Assembly (NCBI GenBank): GCA_026004795.1
Contig: BPJV01000009.1
Span: forward strand, 1 to 64,000
Direction of reading: 5' to 3'
DNA: 64,000 bases
DNA from: Pirellulaceae bacterium
GTDB lineage: Bacteria > Planctomycetota > Planctomycetia > Pirellulales > Pirellulaceae
A model generated the notes under the pieces. That model saw only the letters and a list, made by a program, of their open reading frames with translations. It had not been told where the DNA came from and did not search any database. Below, in pieces: positions 36,444 to 46,069 of this stretch; positions within the stretch are counted from its first letter, which is position 1, and each line of letters starts with the position of its first letter. Made by a program: the position numbers and the translations under genes.

Positions 36444-36970
36444 CTGGTGCACCTATTTGCAAAAGGCTGGGGCCATCCTCAGCCTTATTTTTATTGGGTT
36501 TTCGCGATTCGTGATGATTGCTGATGGGGCCGGAATTGTCCGTGATGGGGGGACATATGGGGGGACGAAAACTTGTTGCCCGCTCCCAGTGCTCATCGGT
36601 CTCGTGGTGGCTGCTGGTCAAAGGGCGATTCAGGGGCTAAGCACCGCTTGGTTGGACGTGCTGTTTGGTCCAATATGGCAGCGGAAGTCGCTCACTCGGC
36701 TGCGGTTGTGACGGGTCGTCCCCCTCCTGAAGATGTCGAATTCTGCCATGGCGTATCGAGGCATGAGGGGAGTCGACGGCAGTAGATCATGGACAGGTGG
36801 TCCATGATGTCTTTTCGGTTGCGCGGGGGCTTTGTCGGAAGCAGAGGCCGTCTCCATTTTCCGTGCTCCACTTCTTTGCAGAGGCGTGGTGAGGAGGCAT
36901 GATACAGGGGTGCGAGCGGCGATGAGCGGCTGGACTGTCCGTGGCGGTGTAGAGGATGAGGAAGAGTGGC
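36444..36970. other. Intergenic, no supported gene
   Basis: 527 bp between tRNA-Glu and the OleA-like gene. Short frames on both strands lack family signatures. No repeat of the tRNA 3' end is seen, so there is no sign of an integrated element. The end holds the GAGGAAGAG ribosome-binding site of the next gene. Confidence 0.5.
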
Positions 36971-38113
36971 ATGACGATGGTGTTTAGGAATGTCGCCGTG
37001 GAAGCAATCGGGTTTGAGCTTCCTCCGGAAGTGGTGTCCTCGGAATCGATCGAGCGACGTCTGGCTGAGCTTTATGCTCGACTGAAGTTGCCGACCGGAA
37101 GATTGGAATTGATGAGCGGCATTGCCGAGCGACGTTTCTTCCCCGTTGGTGAAAGTATTGGCGGCCCGAGTGTGCGGAGTGCGCGGCGTGCCTTGGAGGG
37201 AGCGGGAATTCCTCCGGAGCAGATCGGATGCCTCATCCATGCTAGTGTCTGTAGAGACTATCTCGAACCGGCAACGGCCAGCCGAGTTCATGCGGGGCTT
37301 GGCCTCTCCTCCTCCTGCTGGGTTTACGACGTGTCCAATGCGTGCCTGGGACTGCTCAATGGTCTGGTGCAGATTGCCACCATGATCGAGGCGGGGGCGA
37401 TAAAGGCTGGGATCGTGGTGGGGACCGAGAGTGCGCGCAATCTGGTGGAAGCGACCGTCGCATTTCTCAACGAGAACACGGAACTGACACGCCAGACGGT
37501 GAAACCTCACTTTGCCTCGTTGACGATCGGTTCCGGAAGCTGCGCCCTTCTATTGGTGCATCGCGATTTGACGCGCACGGGCAATTGGCTACGGCGAGCC
37601 GTCGCCCGGGCGGAATGCGACCATCATGACCTGTGCCAAAGCGATACCGATCAGGCGGGGTCGGCGATGCAGCCGCTGATGCAGACCGATTCCGAAGAGT
37701 TGTTGGAGGCTGGAGTCGCGGTGGGGCAGCGCACTTTTGAGGCACTATTGGCCAACGGCTTAACAAGAGATGACATCGACGCCACCATTTGCCATCAGGT
37801 CGGTTCGGCGCACCGGCGTCGCATGCTCGAGGCTCTGCAATTGGATGCTCAACGCGACGTGGCCACGTTTCCGTGGCTAGGCAACACCGGTTCGGTCGCC
37901 CTGCCGACGGCTTTAGCGATGGGAGTGCTCGCCGGCCGAGTTCGGCCATCCGACAGAGTGGCTCTTCTGGGCATTGGTTCGGGGATCAATTCCGTGATGC
38001 TGCACGCTGAATTCAACCACCCCATGGTGTTCGGTGATCTTGATGACAACGCACGGCAGCACATCGAGCGCATGAATAGCATCGCACCGGCCGCGCAACC
38101 GACGGCCCGGTAG
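36971..38113 (+). CDS. OleA-like 3-oxoacyl-ACP synthase III family thiolase
   Basis: 380 residues. Catalytic Cys125 lies in SNACLGLLNG, His275 in ICHQVGSAHR and Asn305 in WLGNTGSVALP, the KAS III-fold triad. The segment SVCRDYLEPATASRVHAGLG and the end VALLGIGSGIN match OleA, which condenses two fatty acyl-CoAs head to head in long-chain olefin synthesis, more closely than FabH. ATG 36971 is preferred to 36956 because GAGGAAGAG sits 4 nt upstream. No oleB, oleC or oleD gene is next to it, so the product of the pathway is uncertain. The sulfatase on the other strand ends 193 bp downstream. Confidence 0.85.
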   Translation: MTMVFRNVAVEAIGFELPPEVVSSESIERRLAELYARLKLPTGRLELMSGIAERRFFPVGESIGGPSVRSARRALEGAGIPPEQIGCLIHASVCRDYLEPATASRVHAGLGLSSSCWVYDVSNACLGLLNGLVQIATMIEAGAIKAGIVVGTESARNLVEATVAFLNENTELTRQTVKPHFASLTIGSGSCALLLVHRDLTRTGNWLRRAVARAECDHHDLCQSDTDQAGSAMQPLMQTDSEELLEAGVAVGQRTFEALLANGLTRDDIDATICHQVGSAHRRRMLEALQLDAQRDVATFPWLGNTGSVALPTALAMGVLAGRVRPSDRVALLGIGSGINSVMLHAEFNHPMVFGDLDDNARQHIERMNSIAPAAQPTAR

Positions 38114-38306
38114 CGGTGAACCGTAGTCAGGTGGAGCCCGCGGCGGGCATGAAGCACCTTGCCGCCGATCTGACGGCGACCGTGGGGCATCCAGGGCAAC
38201 CGTCGATTCCCGTACCTTGATGGACAGGGCAGGGAAGCGACGGTGAGCAGGAAGAAGACCGCCAACGGCTCTGCCCTGCGACTTTTGCCCACCACCGGCA
38301 TACCGG

Positions 38307-39965
38307 TTACGGACTTTTATTCGCTGCTCGCTGCACCCACTGCTGCAAGTCCATGAGCTGGCCCTGCGAAGATGGCTTCATGGAGCGGCAGGCTCGATGC
38401 GACCGCGCACCGTGGGTGCGGGCCCATTCGTCGTAGGCAGCAGCCAGTTCCGCGACTCGCTGGGGGAATTCTGCTGCGCGATTCTGGGTTTCGCAACGAT
38501 CGGCCGCCAGGTGGTACAACTCCCAATCGCCGGATCGAGCTGCTACTAGTTTCCAGTCGCCGGAGCGAACTCCATGATTGCCGTTGAATTCCCAGAACAT
38601 GGGCGGCGCGCGATGAGCGAGTTGCGGATCTTGCAGGGCGGGGAGCAACGATTGTCCCACGAGCGGCCAAACCTCTTGTCCGTCGATCTGCTCCGGATAA
38701 TCCGCCTGGGCGACTTCCAGCAAGGTGGGCATGATATCGACGATGTGACCAGGAAACCGACTTATGGCCCCTGTGGTAGACATCCCTTGAGGCCAATGAA
38801 CGATCAACGGCGTGGCCGTGCCCCCCTCATGGGCATACTGTTTGTAAAGTCGTAGCGGGGTGTTGCACATGTTTGCCCATCGAGCATCGTAGGCTATATC
38901 GCTGTCCGGCCCGCCGGGCCGAAGCTCCTCGGAACGGATCCGCCAGTAGGGACAGGCGCCATTGTCGGAAAGAAAAATCAGCAAGGTGTTGTCGAGCTGT
39001 CCTCGTTGTTCCAGAAAAGCAACCAATCGTCCGATGTTCTGGTCCAGTCGATCGACCATCGCGGCATAGACTTCCATCATGGGTACCAAGAAGGCACGTT
39101 GCTCTTGATTTAGCGTCTCCCAGGGTTCGACCTGCGGATCGCGTTGGGATAACGTCCACGACTCGCCAGCGGCGATGCCCAGGTTCTGCATCCGTTGCCA
39201 TCGCTGTTGCCGGATGACATCCCAACCGGAGTCATACGCCGAACGGTATTTGGCGATGTCCTCGGGGAGGGCATGAAGCGGAAAGTGGGGAGCATTGTAG
39301 GCCAGGTACAGGAAGAAGGGCTCCTCAAACTGGCTGTCCTCTCGCAGGAACTGCAGGGCGTAATCGGTAATCGCGTCGGTGGAGTAGAAGTCGGGCGGCG
39401 GGAGATAAACTTGTCGCCCAAGACGCATCATGTTCTCTTGCTTTTGCCAGTCGGTTCCCGTGAAATAGTTGATCGCACCACCGAGGAATCCGAAGAACCG
39501 CTGAAATCCACGGTCCATGGGGTGCCCGTGCAAGTGCCATTTCCCGCTCATGTACGTCCGGTAGCCGGCACGCCGTAACACCTCGGCTAAGGTGACGTTG
39601 CCATCGGCGCGCAGCAGTTTTGTTTGGTGGTGCCACAAACCAGTCAGCAGCGACGCTCGCGTTTCCGAACACTTGGCGTTGTTATGAAAGTCGACGAAAC
39701 GTACTCCGCTCGACGCCAACGCATCCAAATTCGGTGTCTCGATTTCTCCGCCGTAGCAGCCGAGGTCGGAGTACCCCATGTCGTCACACAGGATGAGGAC
39801 GATATGGGGACGCTGCTGAGAAAACAATGCGCTGCATGAAAGCAGCCACAACAAGCAGGAAAGAAATATCCCCTGTCCGCGAATCGGCGATAGCAGCAGC
39901 CCCCACGGCATGGACCTGACGAGTGTCCGGTTGTCATCGGCGGGTAAACCGATCAAGGAAAACAT
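38307..39965 (-). CDS. Sulfatase (alkaline-phosphatase superfamily) with atypical C-S-E-T-R motif
   Basis: About 552 residues, secreted by a signal peptide (FLSCLLWLLSCSALFSQQ). It has the sulfatase metal-site start HIVLILCDDMGYSDLGCYGG and the later LIFLSDNGACP. The position of the formylglycine motif reads CSETRASLLTG (Cys codon at 39669-39671). Type I sulfatases need C-x-[PA]-x-R, and here Glu replaces Pro/Ala. The Cys and Arg are kept, so activation may be altered. ATG 39965 follows AAGGGG; ATG 40028 and ATG 39911 are alternative starts. It would hydrolyse a sulfate ester, often on algal polysaccharides in planctomycetes; the substrate is unknown. Confidence 0.88.
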   Translation of the reverse strand: MFSLIGLPADDNRTLVRSMPWGLLLSPIRGQGIFLSCLLWLLSCSALFSQQRPHIVLILCDDMGYSDLGCYGGEIETPNLDALASSGVRFVDFHNNAKCSETRASLLTGLWHHQTKLLRADGNVTLAEVLRRAGYRTYMSGKWHLHGHPMDRGFQRFFGFLGGAINYFTGTDWQKQENMMRLGRQVYLPPPDFYSTDAITDYALQFLREDSQFEEPFFLYLAYNAPHFPLHALPEDIAKYRSAYDSGWDVIRQQRWQRMQNLGIAAGESWTLSQRDPQVEPWETLNQEQRAFLVPMMEVYAAMVDRLDQNIGRLVAFLEQRGQLDNTLLIFLSDNGACPYWRIRSEELRPGGPDSDIAYDARWANMCNTPLRLYKQYAHEGGTATPLIVHWPQGMSTTGAISRFPGHIVDIMPTLLEVAQADYPEQIDGQEVWPLVGQSLLPALQDPQLAHRAPPMFWEFNGNHGVRSGDWKLVAARSGDWELYHLAADRCETQNRAAEFPQRVAELAAAYDEWARTHGARSHRACRSMKPSSQGQLMDLQQWVQRAANKSP

Positions 39966-40170
39966 GGTCGAGTGCCCCTTGTGCAGGTTGGGTGAACGGA
40001 CAATGCTCGCAGCAGACCGCTCGGCCAAGCGGACGTGTGCAACAGTCCGTCAGGAGGTGAGACCTGGCATTATATCAGCCCGCAAGTCAGGCAGGGCGCA
40101 CGAAGAGCAACGGGAGGGGGCGTACTGAGCAGGTTCCCCGGCAGCTGAACAGAGGCAAGAGAAAGAAAAG

Positions 40171-40243
40171 AGGCGTCGGCGGGAGTCGAACCCGCGAATA
40201 ACGGATTTGCAATCCGCTGCCTTAGCCACTTGGCTACGACGCC
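40171..40243 (-). tRNA. tRNA-Cys (GCA)
   Basis: On the minus strand, acceptor GGCGTCG pairs with CGACGCC. The D arm is AGCCAAGTGGCT, the anticodon loop ATTGCAAAT shows GCA, and the T arm is GCGGGTTCGACTCCCGC. Discriminator U, as usual for tRNA-Cys. CCA is not encoded. Confidence 0.95.
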
Positions 40244-40741
40244 TTGAGATTTGGTACCTTTTCTCGATCCAGAGCACTACGGATGGTGCCAGTACCGAGT
40301 TCCAATAATTCCCTCGCAGGGTCCTCCATCGACGGAGGCCGGCAGGAAACCGTCACTGCACCGGCGACCAGTGCGATGCGGTCGCCATGCAGCTACCGCC
40401 CATGGGCTTCAGGCGAGCCCGACCGGCAAAGTTTTCCGGCTGCGCAACCTTTTCTAACCAAGTCGATTGACGCAGTCAAGCCGGGCGTAGTGGTTAGATC
40501 GGCAGGACAGGGGCTGGGCTTGATACTTTTTCATCACCGTTTTCTCGCGGTGAGGCGGGCTGATGCCCTACCTCGCGGCGGGCAAGCGGGGTGGCTTGGC
40601 AACCTGGAAGACACATCCCTGAGAAAATAGGTTCACTAGCACCTCACCCCCCGTTTTCATGCGTCACCGTTGTCATATAACAAACCTCCAACGCTGTTGG
40701 AAACTGGAAAAACTGGCTTTTTGACGGGAAACGGTTGTACG
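40244..40741. other. Intergenic, no supported gene
   Basis: 498 bp upstream of gnd, presumably with its promoter. Open frames here lack family features. GGGAAACGG just before ATG 40742 may serve as ribosome-binding site. Confidence 0.5.
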
Positions 40742-42226
40742 ATGAGCGAGCAAAAATCAGACATCGGTTTGATCGGCTTGGCGGTCATGGGGGAAAACCT
40801 GGCACTGAATATGGAGAGCCGAGGTTATCGCGTCTCGGTCTACAACCGTACCGTGGAAAAGGTCGATCAGTTCATCAACGGCCGCGCGCAGGGAAAGAAT
40901 TTTCAAGGCTGCCATTCGATCGAGGAATTAGTCGCGTCGCTTAAGCGTCCGCGGTTGGTAATGATGATGGTCAAGGCAGGGCCCGCGGTCGATGCCTTGA
41001 TCGATCAGTTGCTACCGCATATGGAGCCGGGAGATGTGATCATTGACGGTGGCAACGAGCACTATGCCAACACCGAGCGGCGTACCCAGTACGTGGAAAG
41101 CAAAGGGCTGCTGTACGTTGGGTGCGGTGTCTCAGGTGGCGAAGAGGGGGCGTTGAAAGGCCCCAGCCTGATGCCGGGAGGCAGTGAGGAGGCGTGGCCT
41201 TTGATCAAACCGATTTTTCAGGCGATCGCGGCGAAGGTTGGTCCCAACAAGGATATCCCCTGTTGCGAATGGCTTGGCCCCCGTGGCGCAGGCCACTACG
41301 TGAAGATGGTCCACAACGGGATCGAATACGGGGACATGCAGCTGATCTGCGAAACCTACCACATTTTGAAAGAGGTGGTTGGCCTGAGCAACGAGGAATT
41401 GTACGACGTCTTCGACCAGTGGAATCGCGGTGAGCTGGAAAGCTACTTGATCGAGATCACCCGCGACATCTTTTCGGTGAAGGATGATCAGCCCGGCGGG
41501 GACGGATATCTGGTGGACAAGATTCTTGACGTCGCTGGCGCGAAAGGCACTGGGAAATGGATGAGCCAGCTGGCGCTTGACTTGGGGGTCCCCAGCACGT
41601 TGGTGACCATGGCGGTCTTCGCGCGGGCGCTGTCGGCGGCCAAGGAGGCACGCGTGCGGGCGAGCAAGGTTTTGCCGCCTCCGGCAGAGGATCACAACCC
41701 ACCGTTTGCTGCCGCGGTGAAGGAGTTGCTGAAGGAGCGCGAACAGTTCATCGAATCGGTGCGCCGTGCGTTGTATGCCTCGAAGATCTGCAGCTACGCG
41801 CAAGGGTTCGTGCAATTGCAGGCTGCCAGCCAGGAGCACGATTGGAATCTCAACTACGGGACCTGTGCCTTGCTGTGGCGCGGCGGGTGCATCATTCGTG
41901 CGCAGTTCTTGGACCGGATCAAGGAGGCGTTCGATGCACAACCCGATCTAGAGAATCTGCTACTATCCCCCTATTTCACGCAAATCATTGAAAAAAACCA
42001 GGAGGCCTGGCGAGCGGCCGTGCTGGTGGCGACGCAGCTCGGGGTTCCCACGCCAGCGTTCAGCACAGCGTTGAATTACTACGACAGTTATCGCCGCGAA
42101 CGCCTGCCGGCGAACCTGTTGCAAGCCCAGCGTGATTACTTCGGTGCTCATACTTATCAGCGAATTGATCGACCGGGCGTGTTTCATACCGATTGGCTGA
42201 AATTGCGGCGGCCGCCGCGCGATTAG
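40742..42226 (+). CDS. gnd: 6-phosphogluconate dehydrogenase, decarboxylating
   Basis: 494 residues. It oxidises 6-phosphogluconate to ribulose 5-phosphate and CO2 with NADP in the oxidative pentose phosphate pathway. The Rossmann start IGLIGLAVMGENLALNMESR, the substrate-site blocks VGCGVSGGEEGALKGPSLMP and GAGHYVKMVHNGIEYGDMQL (catalytic Lys), and the C-terminal FHTDW are all present. It has the long form's size. ATG 40742 replaces a frame-compatible start at 40670. zwf follows 77 nt later on the same strand, so the two successive pathway genes likely form an operon. Confidence 0.97.
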   Translation: MSEQKSDIGLIGLAVMGENLALNMESRGYRVSVYNRTVEKVDQFINGRAQGKNFQGCHSIEELVASLKRPRLVMMMVKAGPAVDALIDQLLPHMEPGDVIIDGGNEHYANTERRTQYVESKGLLYVGCGVSGGEEGALKGPSLMPGGSEEAWPLIKPIFQAIAAKVGPNKDIPCCEWLGPRGAGHYVKMVHNGIEYGDMQLICETYHILKEVVGLSNEELYDVFDQWNRGELESYLIEITRDIFSVKDDQPGGDGYLVDKILDVAGAKGTGKWMSQLALDLGVPSTLVTMAVFARALSAAKEARVRASKVLPPPAEDHNPPFAAAVKELLKEREQFIESVRRALYASKICSYAQGFVQLQAASQEHDWNLNYGTCALLWRGGCIIRAQFLDRIKEAFDAQPDLENLLLSPYFTQIIEKNQEAWRAAVLVATQLGVPTPAFSTALNYYDSYRRERLPANLLQAQRDYFGAHTYQRIDRPGVFHTDWLKLRRPPRD

Positions 42227-42303
42227 CCTGCACCTGACCTCACGCCACGTTCGCGCTACTTGACCGCGCCGCTCGCTAACGTCCTTGGGAGGGAAGAAAC
42301 CCG

Positions 42304-43755
42304 ATGCCACACACGATGGTGATTTTTGGGGCTTCTGGCGATCTGACCAGTCGCAAACTGATCCCGGCCCTCTATCGTCTGTTTCGACAGCAACGATTGC
42401 CGGCGCAGACGCGCATCGTCGGGGTTTCACGAACGAAGTTTTCCGACGAGCAGTGGCGTGGCGAACTTGCCGAATCGATGCGCAAATTCATCGGCAAGGA
42501 GTTCGATGAAGCGGCATGGAAGGAATTCTCACAGTGGGTGTTCTACCAACCTGGCGACATCAAAGCGGAAGAGGATTTTCGCCATCTCGCCGCGCGGCTG
42601 GAAGAGCTTGAAGGGGGCCAGCCAACCGACCGCGTCTACTACGTGGCGACGATGCCCCAGTTGTACCAACTGGTCGCTGCTCAGCTTGGTAAGACGGGCA
42701 TGGCGGACGACACCCAGGCGGCACGACGTATCGTCATCGAGAAACCGTTCGGGACCGATTTGAAATCTGCTCGCGAACTGAATCAAGCCCTTTTCAAAGT
42801 GTTTCGCGAGAGCCAGATCTACCGCATCGACCATTATTTGGGCAAGGAAACCGTGCAGAACATCATGGTGTTGCGATTCGGTAACACCATCTTCGAGCCC
42901 CTGTGGAATCGCCACTATATCGATCACGTCCAAATCACCGTCGCCGAAGAGGTGCTCGTGGGGCGGCGCGGCGATTACTACGACAAGTCGGGCGTGCTGC
43001 GCGACATGTTCCAGAACCACCTCTTTCAGTTGATGATGATCACGGCCATGGAAGGGCCGGTGAAGTTCAACGCCGATTTGGTGCGTGATGAAAAAGTCAA
43101 GGTACTGCAAGCGGTGCGTCCGTTCGTGGGCGCTGATTTCGCAGACTGTGGTGTGCGGGGACAATACGAAGGCTACCGGCAAGAGGAGGGCGTGGATCCG
43201 GAAAGCCCCACCGAGACCTATGCCGCCTTGCGACTGCATATCGACAACTGGCGATGGAATGGAGTGCCGTTTTATCTGCGGAGTGCCAAGGCGATGAGCT
43301 GCCGCACGACGCAGATCGTCATCGTGTTCCGTGAACCACCGCATTGCTTGTTCGGTACCGATTCGCGAGCCAAACACCTGACCAATCGGTTGGTCATCCA
43401 GATCCAGCCTGCTGAGGGCATTCAGATTCACTTCCAATCGAAAGTGCCGGATGCTGGAATGAAACTGCGGCTCAGCCAACTCGATTTCCGCTTTGATAAG
43501 TCCAATGGTCCCATGCCCGACGCCTATCAGCGGTTACTACAAGATGTGCTCCAAGGCGATGCCAGCCTTTTCGCCCGCAGCGATGAAGTCGAATTGGCGT
43601 GGCAAATCATTGACCCCATCATCGCTGCCTGGCGCAGTCCCGCTGCTCCCCCCCTTCACACCTATCCGGTCGGCAGTTGGGGGCCCGAGGCAGCACGGGA
43701 ATGGATGGAACGACAAGGAAGGGAATGGTTCGACGTATGCCCGGTAATCCACTAG
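42304..43755 (+). CDS. zwf: Glucose-6-phosphate 1-dehydrogenase
   Basis: 483 residues. First enzyme of the oxidative pentose phosphate pathway, turning glucose 6-phosphate into 6-phosphogluconolactone. The NADP-binding start VIFGASGDLTSRKLIPALY and the active-site block YRIDHYLGKETVQN (catalytic His, Lys) are intact, as are EKPFGTD and the YYDKSGVLRDMFQNHLFQL helix. A GGGAGGGAAG ribosome-binding site precedes ATG 42304. It follows gnd by 77 nt. The lactonase gene (pgl) is not visible nearby. Confidence 0.97.
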   Translation: MPHTMVIFGASGDLTSRKLIPALYRLFRQQRLPAQTRIVGVSRTKFSDEQWRGELAESMRKFIGKEFDEAAWKEFSQWVFYQPGDIKAEEDFRHLAARLEELEGGQPTDRVYYVATMPQLYQLVAAQLGKTGMADDTQAARRIVIEKPFGTDLKSARELNQALFKVFRESQIYRIDHYLGKETVQNIMVLRFGNTIFEPLWNRHYIDHVQITVAEEVLVGRRGDYYDKSGVLRDMFQNHLFQLMMITAMEGPVKFNADLVRDEKVKVLQAVRPFVGADFADCGVRGQYEGYRQEEGVDPESPTETYAALRLHIDNWRWNGVPFYLRSAKAMSCRTTQIVIVFREPPHCLFGTDSRAKHLTNRLVIQIQPAEGIQIHFQSKVPDAGMKLRLSQLDFRFDKSNGPMPDAYQRLLQDVLQGDASLFARSDEVELAWQIIDPIIAAWRSPAAPPLHTYPVGSWGPEAAREWMERQGREWFDVCPVIH

Positions 43756-43803
43756 CAACAAAGGTGCTAGCCTGGCCATCCGATAGAAGGGTATATTGCA
43801 TCT

Positions 43804-44532
43804 ATGCCTTACCCTCCTTCCCTGTTGCCAGTTCACCGCGAGCACGAACCGTGTCCGTACCTGCCGGCAGAAACGGCATGCATGCCGTTGTATATCGCCG
43901 GACGTGGCCTCTCGCCTAGCGATGTGGACCGTCTGTGGGCGCAGGGCTACCGCAGGGCCGGCTTTTTTTTCTATCAAACTCAATGCCCAAGCTGCCGAGC
44001 TTGCGTCCCTATTCGCCTCCCCGTCGATGCGTTTCGGCCCAGTCGCTCTCAGCGACGAGCTTGGCGACGAGCAAAAGGCTCAGTTGAGGTAGTCATCCAT
44101 GATCCACTCGTCGACCAACGGCGGATCGAGCTGATCAACAAGCATCGGCACCAGCGGCAACTCGATGGTGGACGGCCCCCATTGTCGACCCACGACTACG
44201 TCGACTTTTTGGTCCAATCGTCTTGCGACACCCGCGAATTCGCTTACTACATGGAGCAACGGCTCGTGGGCGTAGCGATTCTCGACGTGGGAGACGACTC
44301 CTGTTCGGCAGTCTACACGTATTACGATCCCGATTATTCGTACTTGAGCTTGGGGACGTTCAGCATCTTGAACCAGATTGAATTCTGCCAACAACACGGA
44401 GCCCGCTGGTTGTATCTCGGCTTCTACATCGCTGGCCATCCCCATATGGCCTATAAAGCGCGTTACCGCCCCCATGAACTGCGTCTCGACGGTCGCTGGC
44501 GGCGTGTGGAAGAGAGCGTGGATCCTACCTGA
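43804..44532 (+). CDS. bpt: Bpt/Ate-family aminoacyl-tRNA-protein transferase
   Basis: 242 residues. Members move an amino acid (leucine in Bpt, arginine in Ate1) from tRNA to the N-terminus of proteins, marking them for ClpAP-type degradation. The conserved CPYLP near the N-terminus and the Cys cluster CPSCRACVPIRLPVDAF are present. The GNAT-like C-terminal half has YYDPDYSYLSLGTFSILNQI and YLGFYIAGHPHMAYKARYRP. The acidic tail is short. It starts 48 nt after zwf, and the VWA gene overlaps its stop (TGATG). I cannot tell Bpt from Ate specificity by eye. Confidence 0.92.
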   Translation: MPYPPSLLPVHREHEPCPYLPAETACMPLYIAGRGLSPSDVDRLWAQGYRRAGFFFYQTQCPSCRACVPIRLPVDAFRPSRSQRRAWRRAKGSVEVVIHDPLVDQRRIELINKHRHQRQLDGGRPPLSTHDYVDFLVQSSCDTREFAYYMEQRLVGVAILDVGDDSCSAVYTYYDPDYSYLSLGTFSILNQIEFCQQHGARWLYLGFYIAGHPHMAYKARYRPHELRLDGRWRRVEESVDPT

Positions 44533-45707
44533 TGAAGGCTGGGTATCGTGTTCCGGAACCACTCCTGATGAGAAAGAGTAGGGTAGAATGGCAATGGGCA
44601 TCATCCCACCGCGGCCAACGATTCATGCCGCTTCGACAGTTTGTTTCTCCCCAGACCGATTCCATCCAGCTACGTGTTATGCCGTCTTCCACTCAGCGCA
44701 CCAGAAAAAAACCAATTCTCGCGCGGCGTGAGATTCCTCGGCCGATGCATTTTTGGCCCGCCAAACGACGCATGACAGCATTGGTGTTCTCGGTCATCTT
44801 TCACGTGGCAGTACTCACTACGGCTGGCGTCCTATGGGTGGGAGCCCCTCGGGGAACCGGAGCGCCTGATGATCGCGCGGTGGGAGTGGCGGTCGTATAC
44901 GAGTCCGTCTCCGGTGAGGAAGAGTACTTTCTCACCAATGATGGTGCCCAATCTTCTACTCCGACCAACAGCGGTGAGGGGACGTTGGCAGCGGCTCTTC
45001 CCAGCTCGACAGCAGCAGCCACTGCCGAGGAACTGCTCAGCGATTTGCTCCCCGGCGATGTGTCCGTAGGCGGGGATGACCTGTTAGCCGCAACTGGGAG
45101 TCTCGGCCTGGATGAGGGTGGTGCCGCCATGGGGAAGCGAGGTGAAATCCCCAAGGCTCGTACGTCGGTCTTCGGAGTCGAGGGTGAAGGGACGCGGTTC
45201 CTCTATGTGTTCGATCGATCCGATAGCATGAATGGCTACGGTGGAGCTCCATTGCGAGCAGCCAAGGCCGAATTGATTCAGAGTCTTTCCACGCTCGCCC
45301 CTCAGCATCAGTTCCAAATCGTTTTCTACAATGACTCCCCCTTACCATTTGGTGGGATGCGACACGGAGCGCCCCGACTATTCAAGGGAGATGAGGCGGT
45401 CAAACAATCGGCCATCTCGTTCGTCCAGGGAGTTACCGCGATCGGTGGGACCCGGCACCTTGATGCTCTACGCATGGGGTTGGCCATGGGACCGGACTGT
45501 CTGTTCTTCCTTACCGATGCCGATCAACCAGCGCTCAATGTTCGTCATTTAGACGACATCGAAATGCAAGCAAGTCGTTCGGGTACGACCATCCATGCGA
45601 TCCAATTCGGCGTGGGGCCCCGGCAAGGAACCAACTGGATCGAGGAATTAGCAGGCCGTACTGGAGGCCGATACCGCTACGTGGATGTTACTCGCCTGGC
45701 ACCCTAA
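44532..45707 (+). CDS. VWA-domain protein with one membrane helix
   Basis: Up to 391 residues; ATG 44532 overlaps the previous stop. The conserved region may begin later, at ATG 44622, 44679 or 44745. A single hydrophobic helix (ALVFSVIFHVAVLTTAGVLWV) is followed by an Ala/Gly/Ser-rich linker and a von Willebrand A domain. The domain has the metal-ion site VFDRSDSM (DxSxS), a Thr in IGGTRHLDAL and an Asp in FLTDADQ. It would face the periplasm and bind a metal-dependent ligand. Coupling to the protein transferase gene may be only transcriptional. The end carries a short hairpin over the stop codon. Confidence 0.82.
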   Translation: MKAGYRVPEPLLMRKSRVEWQWASSHRGQRFMPLRQFVSPQTDSIQLRVMPSSTQRTRKKPILARREIPRPMHFWPAKRRMTALVFSVIFHVAVLTTAGVLWVGAPRGTGAPDDRAVGVAVVYESVSGEEEYFLTNDGAQSSTPTNSGEGTLAAALPSSTAAATAEELLSDLLPGDVSVGGDDLLAATGSLGLDEGGAAMGKRGEIPKARTSVFGVEGEGTRFLYVFDRSDSMNGYGGAPLRAAKAELIQSLSTLAPQHQFQIVFYNDSPLPFGGMRHGAPRLFKGDEAVKQSAISFVQGVTAIGGTRHLDALRMGLAMGPDCLFFLTDADQPALNVRHLDDIEMQASRSGTTIHAIQFGVGPRQGTNWIEELAGRTGGRYRYVDVTRLAP

Positions 45708-45725
45708 TCCGTGAAGCACGGGATT
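45706..45725 (+). terminator. Hairpin overlapping the VWA stop
   Basis: AATCCGTG and CACGGGATT pair with one bulged base around a 3-nt loop. No T-run follows, so terminator function is uncertain. Confidence 0.4.
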
Positions 45726-46069
45726 CGTGAGGTCCAAGGACCAATCTAGTGCCCGTAGCCAAGGATCGACCGGTGGGGTATTTGATGCTTTGCATTGGCC
45801 GATGCGGAACCTGAAATACCTAGGGGCGTCAATTTAGCATCCCCGAATGGCGGCGGTAAGCTTGACCTCGTTCTGCCCCTGCACGGACCGATCAGCGGCG
45901 ACTCTTGGCAGTTCTATTGCCGAATCGATGGGAGCCGAGCTACTCATGCTGTGGACTCGACCACGGCAATGGGCCTATTGGAAGGCTTGCTCGTGAGGCC
46001 GTTGCTCGCGCCAACAGATTATGGGAATCGCCTCCCTGTCGAGTCGGCCCTCAGGCGACGAACGCCGTT
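45708..46069. other. Intergenic between convergent genes
   Basis: 362 bp between the VWA gene and the DnaJ-like gene. One plus-strand frame (45795-46181) has no family signature and runs into the DnaJ-like gene; I treat it as chance. Confidence 0.5.

Noticed and set aside
36371-36970. Integrated element at tRNA-Glu
   Set aside because: No integrase gene and no repeat of the tRNA 3' end were found downstream.
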